A stretch of 44,306 nt of DNA from Candidatus Tetragenococcus pullicola (GCA_019115705.1 DXDB01000205.1:1-44306), one strand, 5' to 3'; numbered from the stretch's first letter, positions 1-8,293 are shown. Translations and numbers: made by a program. The notes: generated by a model not told the origin, from the letters alone.

Positions 1-98
1 GAAAAAATATCGATATAAAATAACGGTAACTTATAATAATATGACAGACCAAATATAACCACAATTTCGATTCAAATAACGGTAAAAATATGATTTAA

Positions 99-788
99 AA
101 AATATCAACAGTTTTTCATAAATCATTCAGGGAAGAGTTTCCTCATCTAAAATGTTGTATTAGTATAGGGGGATGGGGAGCAGATGGTTTTTCAGAAGCA
201 GTATCAAGTAAAGAAAAACGTAAGGTGTTTATTACTAATATCATCTCTTATATAAAAAGGTATGATTTTGATGGGATTGATCTTGACTGGGAATATCCTG
301 GTATGGACATAGCTGCAATAAAAGCCAGCGTTGAAGATGCCCAAAATTTTCTTTACTTTGTCGAAGAATTAAGACAAGAGCTTGACCAAGTGGCCACATG
401 CAACAATAAGAGATATCTATTGACCGCTGTCATTGGAGCGAGTCGGGAATGATTAGACACGATGTCAGTTGATCATCAATTTCAATACATTGATTCCTTG
501 AATTATGTCAACGTGATGACCTACGATATGCGAGGGAGCTTTACCAAAATTCCAGGACATCATACCAATTTATTTTCTTATGCAAGCCAATCGTTAAGTG
601 TGGATCAAGCGGTTCAATATTTGTTAGAAAGAGGTGTAAATCCTCAAAAAATTGTCATCGGTGGGGCATGGTATGCGAGAAAATGGACAGGGTTTCCAGA
701 TAAAAATAGTCATCCTATGCAAAATAAAGCAAGTGATTTTGGAACAAAGACAATGGATTACAATGAATTAAAGGATTTATTGGCGTGA
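99..788 (+). pseudogene. GH18 chitinase/endoglycosidase, degraded
   Basis: Reading one frame from about 99 gives a glycoside hydrolase family 18 domain. A SIGGWGADGF block (about 162-191) is followed by the catalytic signature DGIDLDWEYP (about 271-300, with the DxxDxDxE acid/base Glu) and then a MTYDMRG strand further on. The family hydrolyses beta-1,4-linked GlcNAc in chitin or the core of N-glycans, usually outside the cell. The gene is broken: TAA at 96-98 closes the frame upstream and no signal peptide or barrel start is visible. TGA at 450-452 interrupts the middle while both sides stay in the same frame. TGA at 786-788 ends it well before the last barrel strands, 14 bases before an insertion-sequence hairpin. 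The catalytic motif is intact, so decay looks recent. The choice between chitinase and endo-beta-N-acetylglucosaminidase is open. Confidence 0.85.
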
Positions 789-802
789 GCCATGCCAGAA
801 CA

Positions 803-822
803 CTCGTGACTTTAATCATGAG
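803..822 (+). repeat. Left-end hairpin of the IS element
   Basis: Arms CTCGTGA and TCATGAG enclose a 6-base loop (one G-T pair). The block matches the right-end hairpin at 2132-2151 at 17 of 20 bases in direct orientation. It may be the true left end or a right end left by another copy. Confidence 0.6.
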
Positions 823-888
823 ATGAATGGCAGCCGGTTTTTGGAGTGTCTTTTGTTCCATCTAAAAACGGATAGGAAAATAAGAAAT

Positions 889-916
889 TGCACGAAAAAG
901 AAAATATTTTCGTGCA
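889..916 (+). repeat. 10-bp perfect inverted repeat upstream of tnpB
   Basis: TGCACGAAAA and TTTTCGTGCA flank an 8-base spacer, about 80 bases before the tnpB start and inside the element. It could be a transcription terminator protecting the element from read-through, or a leader hairpin; no extended T run follows. Confidence 0.5.
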
Positions 917-998
917 TTTCCGATCAAGATATGATAGTATCTATTTAGAACGTATTTTCGTTTTGAGAAGTTAAAAAAGTCATACAGGAGAAAAGAAA

Positions 999-1975
999 AT
1001 GACCACACCCACCTATGTTTTAACGTTGCCACTCAAAGTGGAAATTTGGCAAGAACATATTTTAGAAAAAAGCTTGAATATCGGACGAACAATCTATAAT
1101 GCTTGTTTAGGAGAAGCTCTCCGTCGCTATAAGTTCATGAAACGTCATTCGGACTATAAAAAAGCCGTTTAACTAAAAAAAGGGTCGGAACGAAACCGTC
1201 TTTTCAAGCATTTAAAAGAAAAGTCTGGGATGACAAAAAAGTCAAATTAACCGAGTTAGCCGAAGGAATCGCAACCGAAGAACGGAAAAGAAGGAATTTA
1301 CAACGAAAATTAGACCGCCAAAGGCGAGCAAATAATCCCGATAAGTTTAATGAGAATGGGACAGTCAACTCTTCCAATCGCAAACGTTGGGTGATTAGTA
1401 AAAATTATCTTAAAACGAAACACCAATTAGCAGAGATTAATCGTAAGTTAGCGGCAAAACGTAAACAAAAACACCATCAGTACGCCAATGACATCCTTTC
1501 TTTAGGGTTAGACGTGCGTGTCGAAACCATGAATTATAAAGGTCTCCAAGCACGAGCAAAGAAAACAGAAATCAGTGAAAAAACAGGTTGATACAAACGA
1601 AAGAAACAATTTGGAAAATCCATTGCTAATCGAGCACCTGCTTTGTTTTTAACAATTTTAGATAACAAATTAAAGGCCAAAGGCCTGACACTTAAAAAAA
1701 TCGATACCGCAAAAGTAAAAGCCAGTCAATTTAATCATTTTAATCAAACCTATGTGAAAAAGTCCTTAGGGACACGGTGGAATCATTTTGAGCAAGCGGA
1801 CATTTAGTGGGACTTGTACAGTGCCTTTTTAATCATGAATACGAAAGATAACTTGAAAGAAGTAGATATAAAATGAGCCACTGCTACTTGGCCTCAATTT
1901 TTTAAAGCACATGAAGAAGAAATAAGACGTATTAAGGGATTGAACAAGAAACAGTTACGCAGTATAGGTATATAA
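999..1975 (+). pseudogene. tnpB: TnpB (RuvC-like RNA-guided nuclease), multiply disrupted
   Basis: Start ATG 999 follows a CAGGAG ribosome site. The first frame gives about 57 residues of TnpB N-terminus (IGRTIYNACLGEALRRYKFM) and stops at TAA 1170-1172. TnpB-like sequence then continues across a frame change. A second stretch from about 1231 includes the RuvC-II region with its glutamate (VETMNYKGLQARAKKTE), stops at 1589-1591, and resumes through GKSIANRAPALFLTILDNKL and WDLYSAFLIMN (RuvC-III aspartate). The frame ends near 1975. The RuvC-I aspartate block expected before residue 200 seems deleted, so no active nuclease can be made. In living elements TnpB is an omega-RNA-guided DNA nuclease that keeps the element at its site. 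Confidence 0.85.
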
Positions 1976-2131
1976 AACGTAGGAAAAAACAGGTTTTGAA
2001 GCGAGCCTACAGGACGCCAATGGAAACAATCGTTTCCTTGTCCATGAAAGTCTAAGAGAAATTCATCAGTAGTTGGTATTCGTTTTTGCTTGCAAAAACG
2101 ATCCGAAAGAAGTTAGAGACTATCTAAGAAC

Positions 2132-2151
2132 CTCGCGACTTCAGTCATGAG
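2132..2151 (+). repeat. Right-end hairpin of the IS element
   Basis: Arms CTCGCGA and TCATGAG with loop CTTCAG, followed by AGCTTCA. This is the typical right-end/omega-RNA scaffold layout of IS1341-like elements. The region 1976-2157 between the tnpB remnant and this hairpin has no other coding content. Confidence 0.6.
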
Positions 2152-2156
2152 AGCTT

Positions 2157-2334
2157 CAGTAGAAGAAGTTCAACCAGAGTTTGCAATTCAAGGTCTCAAG
2201 CCTTATGAAATTATCACAGTAGGTTTTGAAGAGTGAGTTTAAACTTATTAGCCATGATGCAAAAAATAACGACAGATTCTTTTTTGACAAAGAGACAAGC
2301 GCAACAATTATTGCAAACCTATAAGGAGGAATGA
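2157..2334 (+). pseudogene. 3' remnant of an unidentified gene
   Basis: Immediately right of the insertion element, coding-like sequence reads VEEVQPEFAIQGLKPYEIIT to TGA 2234-2236. After a frame change it continues as VSLNLLAMMQKITTDSF to TGA 2332-2334, just before the glycosylasparaginase start and overlapping its AAGGAGG site. The two parts join naturally, so this is the tail of a gene that lost its 5' part to the insertion and gained a frameshift. I do not recognise the family. Its position just upstream suggests it was co-transcribed with the glycosylasparaginase. Confidence 0.45.
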
Positions 2335-2337
2335 CGG

Positions 2338-3243
2338 ATGTGGGCGATGATAGGAACTTGGAAGATGGCATTTGATGGGGTTGCCTGTGGTAGTCACTTA
2401 TTAAGAGAAGGGATTAAAGTAGGCGATGCGTTAGAATCGGCTGTCCGCATTGTTGAAGATGAATCAAGTTTTCATTCAGTTGGCTACGGCGGCCTACCAA
2501 ATCAAGAGGGAGTGGTTGAATTAGATGCCGCTTTTATGAATGGTGATAATTTTCAAATTGGAAGTGTTGCAGGACTACAAGATATCAAAAATCCTATTTC
2601 AGTTGCTAAAAAGCTAAGTAATGAACGATTCAATAATTTTTTAGTAGGTGATGGTGCCCGACAATATGCCATCAAAAATGGCTTTACCAAGCAAAACATG
2701 TTAACAGAAGAAGCACGGATTCTTTGGGAAAAGCGGTTGGAAGAAGTTCAAAAGAATCAATTAAGTCCCTATGATGGTCATGATACGGTTTGCATGATCG
2801 GTTTAGATGTGAGTGGGAGTATGGCAAGTGCCACTTCAACTTCTGGTTTATTTATGAAACATCCAGGGCGTGTTGGAGATTCTCCGCTTAGTGGTTCTGG
2901 CTTTTATGTCGATAGTGATATCGGAGGTGCGGCTGCAACTGGCCTTGGAGAAGATCTTATGAAAGGGTGCCTCTCCTATGAAATTGTTCGTAAAATGGAT
3001 GAATACCTTTCACCTCAAGAAGCTTGTGATCAAGCTTTATCTTCTTTTTTGAAAAAATTAATGCAACGAAATGAACATGCGGGTGAATTTTCATTGATTG
3101 CTATGAATAAAAAAGGCGAATGGGGAGTTGCAACAAATGTTGATTTTCCTTTTGTTGTGGCTACAAAAGATCAAGGGTTACAATTGTATTTAGCCGTTTC
3201 TGGCAATGATCAAAAGACAAAAATTTCAGTCGAAAATAAGTAA
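2338..3243 (+). CDS. N4-(beta-N-acetylglucosaminyl)-L-asparaginase
   Basis: A 301-residue Ntn-hydrolase of the glycosylasparaginase/isoaspartyl peptidase family. The enzyme cuts the GlcNAc-Asn bond left after N-glycoproteins are trimmed, releasing aspartate and the amino sugar. The precursor self-cleaves before the nucleophilic threonine, seen here as HDTV with Thr150. The downstream DVSGSMASATSTSG and GDSPLSGSGFY blocks form the substrate pocket, and the length suits one alpha plus one beta chain. No signal peptide is visible, so it is probably cytoplasmic. ATG 2338 lies about 8 bases after AAGGAGG, and the N-terminus MIGTWKMAFDG matches the family start. It sits beside a ruined GH18 gene, suggesting a once larger N-glycan degradation locus. 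The gene looks intact. Confidence 0.9.
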   Translation: MWAMIGTWKMAFDGVACGSHLLREGIKVGDALESAVRIVEDESSFHSVGYGGLPNQEGVVELDAAFMNGDNFQIGSVAGLQDIKNPISVAKKLSNERFNNFLVGDGARQYAIKNGFTKQNMLTEEARILWEKRLEEVQKNQLSPYDGHDTVCMIGLDVSGSMASATSTSGLFMKHPGRVGDSPLSGSGFYVDSDIGGAAATGLGEDLMKGCLSYEIVRKMDEYLSPQEACDQALSSFLKKLMQRNEHAGEFSLIAMNKKGEWGVATNVDFPFVVATKDQGLQLYLAVSGNDQKTKISVENK

Positions 3244-3245
3244 GC

Positions 3246-3285
3246 AAAAGCGCAGAAAATCTGAGGGGATTTTTTGCGCTTTTTT
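3246..3285 (+). terminator. Intrinsic terminator after the glycosylasparaginase
   Basis: Hairpin with arms AAAAGCGCAGAAAATC and GATTTTTTGCGCTTTT, the second arm running into a T tract. Confidence 0.85.
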
Positions 3286-3399
3286 GAATCGAAAGAAGGA
3301 ACAATAGAAATTTTTTTAAATAAAAGGTAAACTAATAAAGGAGATTGTTTGTTTAGAAATGAAGAGCAAAATACTTCAAAAACTTGAAAGGGGAGTTTT

Positions 3400-4092
3400 A
3401 TGAGAACTGTTGATATTATTTTACGTATTTTTCTTGCTATTCTCATGTCAGGTCTTGTTGGTTTTGACCGTGAATTTAAGAATCGTCCAGCGGGGATTCG
3501 CACCCACATTTTAGTTTGCCTGGGAGCAACAATGATTGCTATGTTGCAAAGAGAAATCGGTCTGGATTCAATTGCTATGGCGCAAAAATACCCAGAGTTA
3601 GCTGGGGTGGTTCGTTCTGATGAAGCCCGATTAATTGCCCAAGTTGTCAGTGGAATTGGTTTTTTAGGTGCAGGGACTATTATTGTCACCAAAAGAACGG
3701 TCAAAGGTCTGACAACAGCGGCTTCTTTATGGACGGTCGCTGCATTAGGATTAGTCATTGGTATGGGCTATTATGAAATTGCTATTATTGGATGTATTAG
3801 TATTCTGTTAGTCTTGTCTGTTTTGAATCGGTTGGTTAAGTTTCCGACTTTAAAACGAGTAGAAATTAGCTTTATTCACAAACAAGATACGAAAGAATTT
3901 ATTAATGATTATTTTCAAACGCGAAATATTGAGATTAGAGACGTTGATTTCGAAGTTACAAACAAAGGAGATCGACAAATCTATACGAATGTTTACACGA
4001 TTGAATTGCCCAAAAGTCTTTCCTTTGCTACGATGGTAGAAGAATTGTCGATGAATAAAAACATGGTTAGGGTTCGTTTAATTAGTGTTTAA
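3400..4092 (+). CDS. MgtC/SapB family membrane protein
   Basis: A 230-residue protein with the MgtC/SapB N-terminal domain. Hydrophobic helices lie at about 5-22, 35-50, 80-98, 105-122 and 126-145. They carry the family blocks GFDREFKNRPAGIRTHILVC (21-40) and GIGFLGAGTI (85-94). A soluble C-terminal domain of about 80 residues follows and is likely ACT-like. MgtC proteins are inner-membrane proteins linked to magnesium limitation and, in pathogens, to survival in host cells and control of ATP synthase; a transport role is unproven. ATG 3400 follows GAAAGGGGAG at good spacing. The gene appears to be a single unit between a terminator and rmlB, which begins 29 bases later. Confidence 0.85.
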   Translation: MRTVDIILRIFLAILMSGLVGFDREFKNRPAGIRTHILVCLGATMIAMLQREIGLDSIAMAQKYPELAGVVRSDEARLIAQVVSGIGFLGAGTIIVTKRTVKGLTTAASLWTVAALGLVIGMGYYEIAIIGCISILLVLSVLNRLVKFPTLKRVEISFIHKQDTKEFINDYFQTRNIEIRDVDFEVTNKGDRQIYTNVYTIELPKSLSFATMVEELSMNKNMVRVRLISV

Positions 4093-4121
4093 AAAATTAA
4101 GAAATATGAAAGAGGAAAAAA

Positions 4122-5072
4122 ATGACTGTTTTAATCACAGGTGGGGCCGGTTTTATTGGTTCTAATTTTTTGCATTTTTTAAAAGAAAGCAATCCAACTC
4201 GACGGCTGATTAATTTGGATGCACTGACATATGCTGGAAACCTTAAAAATGTTGCTAGCTTGGAAAAATCAACCCATTATCGCTTCGTACATGGTAATAT
4301 TTTGGATCAAGAACTATTGAAAAATATTATTCAGAAAGAAAAGATTGAGACAATTATCCATTTTGCTGCCGAAAGTCATGTTGATCGTTCGATTCAATCA
4401 CCAGAAAAATTTGTGCAAACCAATGTATTTGGTACCGTCGCGATTTTAGAAGTCATGCGTCAGTTTCCATCTGTCGAATTAATCCATATTTCAACAGATG
4501 AAGTTTATGGAGCGTTAGAAAGTGGATATGCCTCAGAAAAGGACATCTTAAATCCTAGTTCGCCTTATGCTGCTTCAAAAGCAGCTGCCGAGCATTTTGT
4601 CCAGGCTTATGGGAAAACATATGGCTGTCGCTATAAAATTGTGCGTGCTGCAAATAATTATGGACCAAGACAATTTGAGGAAAAACTGGTTCCTTTAATG
4701 ATCAAAAACATTTTGGATAAAAAAGAATTGCCTCTTTATGGCAATGGGAAAAATATCCGTGATTGGCTTTATGTCAAAGACTTTTGTCGAGCCATTGCGC
4801 TAGTTTGGGAAAAAGGGGAAAATGGCGAAATCTATAACGTGAGTGCCCATGAAGAACATACGAATTTAGAAATAATTAAAAAACTTTGTCATATACTACA
4901 TTATGATGATGGGATGATTCGTTTCGTTAAAGATCGTTTAGGCCATGATTTTCGTTATGCCATTAACACGGATAAAATCGAATCGTTAGGCTTTAAAGCA
5001 CAAATTTCTTTTGAAGAAGGACTGAACCAAACGATTCATTGGTATCAAAAGTTAGAACATTTTGATTGCTAA
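4122..5072 (+). CDS. rmlB: dTDP-glucose 4,6-dehydratase
   Basis: A 316-residue extended short-chain dehydrogenase. It converts dTDP-D-glucose to dTDP-4-keto-6-deoxy-D-glucose on the way to dTDP-L-rhamnose for cell-wall polysaccharide. Visible features are the NAD-binding GGAGFIGS at 7-14, the substrate/catalytic block STDEVYG (Thr125, Asp126, Glu127), the Tyr149-x3-Lys153 dyad in YAASK, and NNYGPRQFEEKLVP for nucleotide-sugar binding. Length is slightly short of the usual 330-350. The partners rmlA, rmlC and rmlD are absent from the flanks, so this may be an extra copy or a gene separated from its cluster. It starts 29 bases after the MgtC-like gene behind AAGAGG. Confidence 0.9.
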   Translation: MTVLITGGAGFIGSNFLHFLKESNPTRRLINLDALTYAGNLKNVASLEKSTHYRFVHGNILDQELLKNIIQKEKIETIIHFAAESHVDRSIQSPEKFVQTNVFGTVAILEVMRQFPSVELIHISTDEVYGALESGYASEKDILNPSSPYAASKAAAEHFVQAYGKTYGCRYKIVRAANNYGPRQFEEKLVPLMIKNILDKKELPLYGNGKNIRDWLYVKDFCRAIALVWEKGENGEIYNVSAHEEHTNLEIIKKLCHILHYDDGMIRFVKDRLGHDFRYAINTDKIESLGFKAQISFEEGLNQTIHWYQKLEHFDC

Positions 5073-5129
5073 AAATGAGGAAATAGTTGAAAATAGAGAG
5101 GAACTTTAATAGAAAAGAGTGATGAACAC

Positions 5130-6146
5130 ATGCGTTATCATGTGATGAAAAGCAATGATATTCGGAAAAATTTAGCCACTGAGGAATACTTAATGAATAC
5201 AGTAGATGTAGAGGAGCCATTATTTTTATTGTACATTCAAAGTCCATGTATTATCATCGGTAGAAATCAAAATGCTTATGAAGAAATTAATTTAACGTAT
5301 CTTAGAGAAAATAATATCACGTTAACCAGAAGAACCTCAGGTGGTGGGGCTGTCTATGATGATTTAGGAAATATTAGCTTTAGTTTTGTTACAAAAAAAG
5401 ATGCGACTGTTTTTGGAGATTATCATGGGGTGACAACGCCTATTTTGCGAGCTTTACATGAAATGGGAGCAAAAGATGCTGAGGTTGGCGGACGAAATGA
5501 TTTATATATCAATGGGATGAAGTTTTCCGGAAATGCTATGTATACGAAAAAAGGAAGGACTTATTCGCATGGAACCTTGATGTTTGATGTTGATTTGACT
5601 GTTTTGGATAAGGTGTTGACTGTTTCCAAAGAAAAAATTGAATCCAAAGCCACAAAATCAGTTCGTAAAAGTGTGACCAATGTAAAACCATTTTTGGATG
5701 ACGCCTATCAAAATCTAACAACCGAAGCTTTTGGAGAAGCTTTGTTACGCCATGTTTATCAAGTTGATTCAATAAAAGATATTGCCGATAAAGAGCTGAT
5801 TTTAAGCCAAGAACAAAAAGAAGGGATTGAAGAATTGTTTGAAAAGCGCTATGCAAATGACGAATGGGTTTATGGTAGTACGCCCAATTTTGATTTTCAT
5901 CGTCGTACGCGCTTGCCGAAAGTTGGGATTGTAGACGTCTATATTTCCACGGAACATGGCAAGATTTCAGCTATTCAGTTTATGGGAGACTTTTTTGGTT
6001 CGAAAGATATTTCTGAATTGGAAAAAGTATTAAAAGGGACGCTTTATAAATATGAGAACATTAAAGAAGCTCTTTTGTCTCTTGATGTTTCTGACTATAT
6101 TTTGAACTTCACGAATCAAGAGTTCATTGACTTAATGATGAAATAA
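5130..6146 (+). CDS. lplA: Lipoate-protein ligase
   Basis: A 338-residue LplA-type ligase. It activates free lipoate with ATP and attaches it to lysine on E2 subunits of 2-oxoacid dehydrogenases or on GcvH. The catalytic domain shows RRTSGGGAVYDDLGN (67-81) and GGRNDLYINGMKFSGNA (120-136), with the adenylate-contacting Lys131. A C-terminal accessory domain runs from about 250 to the end, as in two-domain LplA. ATG 5130 begins about 57 bases after rmlB behind AAAAGAG, so the two may be read together. A strong terminator follows directly. Confidence 0.92.
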   Translation: MRYHVMKSNDIRKNLATEEYLMNTVDVEEPLFLLYIQSPCIIIGRNQNAYEEINLTYLRENNITLTRRTSGGGAVYDDLGNISFSFVTKKDATVFGDYHGVTTPILRALHEMGAKDAEVGGRNDLYINGMKFSGNAMYTKKGRTYSHGTLMFDVDLTVLDKVLTVSKEKIESKATKSVRKSVTNVKPFLDDAYQNLTTEAFGEALLRHVYQVDSIKDIADKELILSQEQKEGIEELFEKRYANDEWVYGSTPNFDFHRRTRLPKVGIVDVYISTEHGKISAIQFMGDFFGSKDISELEKVLKGTLYKYENIKEALLSLDVSDYILNFTNQEFIDLMMK

Positions 6147-6152
6147 GAACTA

Positions 6153-6186
6153 GGACCAAGAACGATACAGTTTTTGGTCCTTTTTT
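6153..6186 (+). terminator. Intrinsic terminator after lplA
   Basis: GGACCAA pairs with TTGGTCC around a loop of about 14 bases, followed by a T tract. Confidence 0.85.
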
Positions 6187-6281
6187 GGTGCGACTCCTGA
6201 AAGTTCATATTTTGTTCATCATTGAACGAAAAGAATGTGTTATACTAAAGAGTGAACGAGAAAAGGGAGGAAATTTCGTCT

Positions 6282-8111
6282 ATGCTATCAGTGTTTTTCA
6301 TTTTGGTAATGGTGTTAAAAAGACAGTTGCCTTCAAATAAAACGTGGCGAAAAATCATTTGGTTTTATGTGATTGGATTTTACTTTGGGTTGACTGTTTA
6401 TTTTTTTAATCAACAAAAAATTCCTTTAATGGATTGGCATAGTTTATTTTTGCCAATTACTAATTTTCCTAAACCCTTTATGATATCGGTGTTTTCTGCA
6501 GTAGTAGTTGGTTGGATTGCCCTAACATTTTCAGTTTATTATGAAAGTAAAAAAGTGATAAGGGTTCATACATTTTCCAAAAAGAATCGTCGCATTTTTA
6601 TAACGTTTGCTATTTTAATTTTTCTGGGTGCGTTGGCTTATACGAGTAGTTATTGGACAATGAATAAAATGGATAATGTCCGTTTGGATCAAGTTGTTTT
6701 TACCATCACTCAACCGATTAAAGGCAGTGATCCGGGACAAATACATACGTTTCTTTTGGTCCCTTTTTTAGGAGCTCTGTTGATAGCTGTACCGATGATT
6801 ACAATAATGTATTTATTTAGTACTTGTTCTTTACAAATGGGGGCCTTAAAGTGGCGACAGAAACCTTTTTTCCAATATCGATATATGATTGGTTTAGGAT
6901 TGATCAGTTTACTTTTAGGCTTGTCAATGAGTGTTAGAGAAATTGGCTATGCAGATATTAAAGCCTACTATTTCGAGAAGACAGATCTTTATGAAAAGTA
7001 TTATGTTGATCCCCAAAAAGTAAACTTTGAATTTCCCGAAAAAAAGCGCAATTTGGTTTATATCTTCTTAGAATCAATGGAGTCTAGTTATTATTCAAAA
7101 GAATTCGGAGGAAGTTTGGATGACAACTTGCTTCCTAATATGACAAAATTATCACAAGAAGCTCTTCATTTTTCCAATGGTGATAAACTACAAGGAATGT
7201 TGCAAGTTCCAGGAGCCAATCAAACGGCAAGTTCAATGGTCGCTCAAACGTCGGGCTTACCATTACGTCCTTCGGCAAACTTGGAATTGATTGAAGACTT
7301 AGGAAAAAATAGTGCTGAGTATTTTCCAGGAGCCTATTCTATCGGTGAAATTTTAAATAAAGAAGGATATGAACAAGCTCTCTTGATTGGATCCAAGGCC
7401 GAATTTGCTGGACGGGATAAATATTTTGAACAACATGGAAATTATGAAATCCGAGATTACCATTGGGCGATTGACAAAGGATTAATTCCTAAAGACTATT
7501 ATGTTTGGTGGGGCTATGAAGATCGTAAATTATTTAATTATGCCAAAGACACGTTAGACGAGTTTTCTCAGAAGGATCAGCCATTTAATCTCACTATGTT
7601 AACAGTGGACACTCATTTTGAAGATGGCTATGCTACGGATGAAACGCCAGATTTGTTCGGAGACCAATATGCCAACGTGATTCATGATTCAGATCGACAA
7701 CTTTATGAATTTTTACAATGGATGAAACAACAACCTTTTTATGAAAATACAACGATTGTCGTTTCTGGTGATCATTTAACGATGGACAGTGACTTTTTAG
7801 AAGAGATTGATCCTGACTATCAACGAACTGTTTTTAATTTAATTTTAAATGCGCCACAAAAAGTTACGAAAGAAAAAACAGAAAATCGTTCTTATAGTGC
7901 CATGGACATGTTTCCTACAACGCTTGCGGCTTTAGGAGTTACATTCGATCAAAATCGATTGGGCATGGGGACCAACCTATTTTCTGATCAGCCTACCATT
8001 ATTGAGGAAATCGGTTATGATACGTTTGAGCAAGAATTGATGAAGCAATCTGATTTTTATGACGAAAAATTAATGCAAAAAGGTCGTACGAAATCAAGTA
8101 ATTCTAACTAA
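6282..8111 (+). CDS. LTA synthase/OpgB-like phosphoglycerol transferase
   Basis: A 609-residue membrane enzyme of the sulfatase-fold phosphoglycerol transferase family. About five hydrophobic helices fill the first 215 residues. A large extracytoplasmic domain follows, with FLESMESS (metal-binding Glu264), GANQTASSM (probable nucleophile Thr315), TVDTHFED and VVSGDHLTMDSDF (metal-binding Asp/His). Such enzymes move glycerol phosphate from phosphatidylglycerol to lipoteichoic acid or glycans. The Thr context (ANQTASSMVAQTSGLPLR) resembles OpgB/MdoB more than classical LtaS. A GTG at 6252 is in frame, but GGGAGG at 6265-6270 points to ATG 6282. An extended -10, TGTTATACT at 6238-6246, precedes it. 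Single gene between terminator-like signals. Confidence 0.85.
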   Translation: MLSVFFILVMVLKRQLPSNKTWRKIIWFYVIGFYFGLTVYFFNQQKIPLMDWHSLFLPITNFPKPFMISVFSAVVVGWIALTFSVYYESKKVIRVHTFSKKNRRIFITFAILIFLGALAYTSSYWTMNKMDNVRLDQVVFTITQPIKGSDPGQIHTFLLVPFLGALLIAVPMITIMYLFSTCSLQMGALKWRQKPFFQYRYMIGLGLISLLLGLSMSVREIGYADIKAYYFEKTDLYEKYYVDPQKVNFEFPEKKRNLVYIFLESMESSYYSKEFGGSLDDNLLPNMTKLSQEALHFSNGDKLQGMLQVPGANQTASSMVAQTSGLPLRPSANLELIEDLGKNSAEYFPGAYSIGEILNKEGYEQALLIGSKAEFAGRDKYFEQHGNYEIRDYHWAIDKGLIPKDYYVWWGYEDRKLFNYAKDTLDEFSQKDQPFNLTMLTVDTHFEDGYATDETPDLFGDQYANVIHDSDRQLYEFLQWMKQQPFYENTTIVVSGDHLTMDSDFLEEIDPDYQRTVFNLILNAPQKVTKEKTENRSYSAMDMFPTTLAALGVTFDQNRLGMGTNLFSDQPTIIEEIGYDTFEQELMKQSDFYDEKLMQKGRTKSSNSN

Positions 8112-8132
8112 ATTCGTGTAGGATAGCCTTGA

Positions 8133-8149
8133 TCGACTAAGTTAGTCGA
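8133..8149. repeat. 17-bp palindrome between the OpgB-like gene and efp
   Basis: TCGACTAA and TTAGTCGA flank a single central G, with CCTT and AAGG just outside extending the symmetry. No T tract follows, so a simple terminator is unlikely. It could be a protein-binding site or an RNA hairpin about 55 bases before the efp promoter. Confidence 0.6.
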
Positions 8150-8202
8150 GAAGGATAAGATTGGCAAAGAAATATTTAAAACTAGCTTATTTGTTCCAGT
8201 TC

Positions 8203-8211
8203 TGTTAAAAT
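8203..8211 (+). promoter_or_regulatory. Probable efp promoter (extended -10)
   Basis: TGTTAAAAT is an extended -10 element. TTGTTC at 8191-8196 is too close for a standard -35. Transcription would start near 8218, giving a leader of about 100 nt. Confidence 0.5.
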
Positions 8212-8238
8212 GGGAAAGGATATTTTTAATGAAAGGGT

Positions 8239-8293
8239 GAAAAAAATCGCTCAGTGCCTTCTAGTTGGCAACTAAAGGCGCTCTGATTTTTTC
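8239..8293 (+). promoter_or_regulatory. Large hairpin in the efp leader, possible attenuator
   Basis: Outer arms GAAAAAAATC and GATTTTTTC enclose CAG/CTG, GCCTT/AAGGC and an apical TAGTT-GGC-AACTA stem. The 3' side ends in six T. It reads as one long imperfect hairpin between promoter and start codon, resembling an intrinsic terminator. Confidence 0.55.

Larger units (their letters stand above)
803..2157 (+). mobile_element. IS1341-type (IS200/IS605 family, TnpB-only) element, decayed
   Basis: A degraded tnpB is bracketed by two near-identical hairpins in the same orientation. The left one at 803-822 has arms CTCGTGA and TCATGAG. The right one at 2132-2151 has arms CTCGCGA and TCATGAG and is followed by AGCTTCA, as is common at the right end of these elements. 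The two 20-base blocks match at 17 positions. No TnpA transposase gene is present, so this is a TnpB-only element that could move only with help from elsewhere. The exact outer ends are inferred. The 1976-2157 stretch downstream of tnpB is where a guide (omega) RNA would be made in a live element. Neighbouring gene remnants on both sides suggest insertion-linked deletion. Confidence 0.75.

Noticed and set aside
450..461. Programmed stop read-through or selenocysteine in the GH18 gene
   Set aside because: The gene also lacks its start and its 3' end, so simple decay explains the stop.
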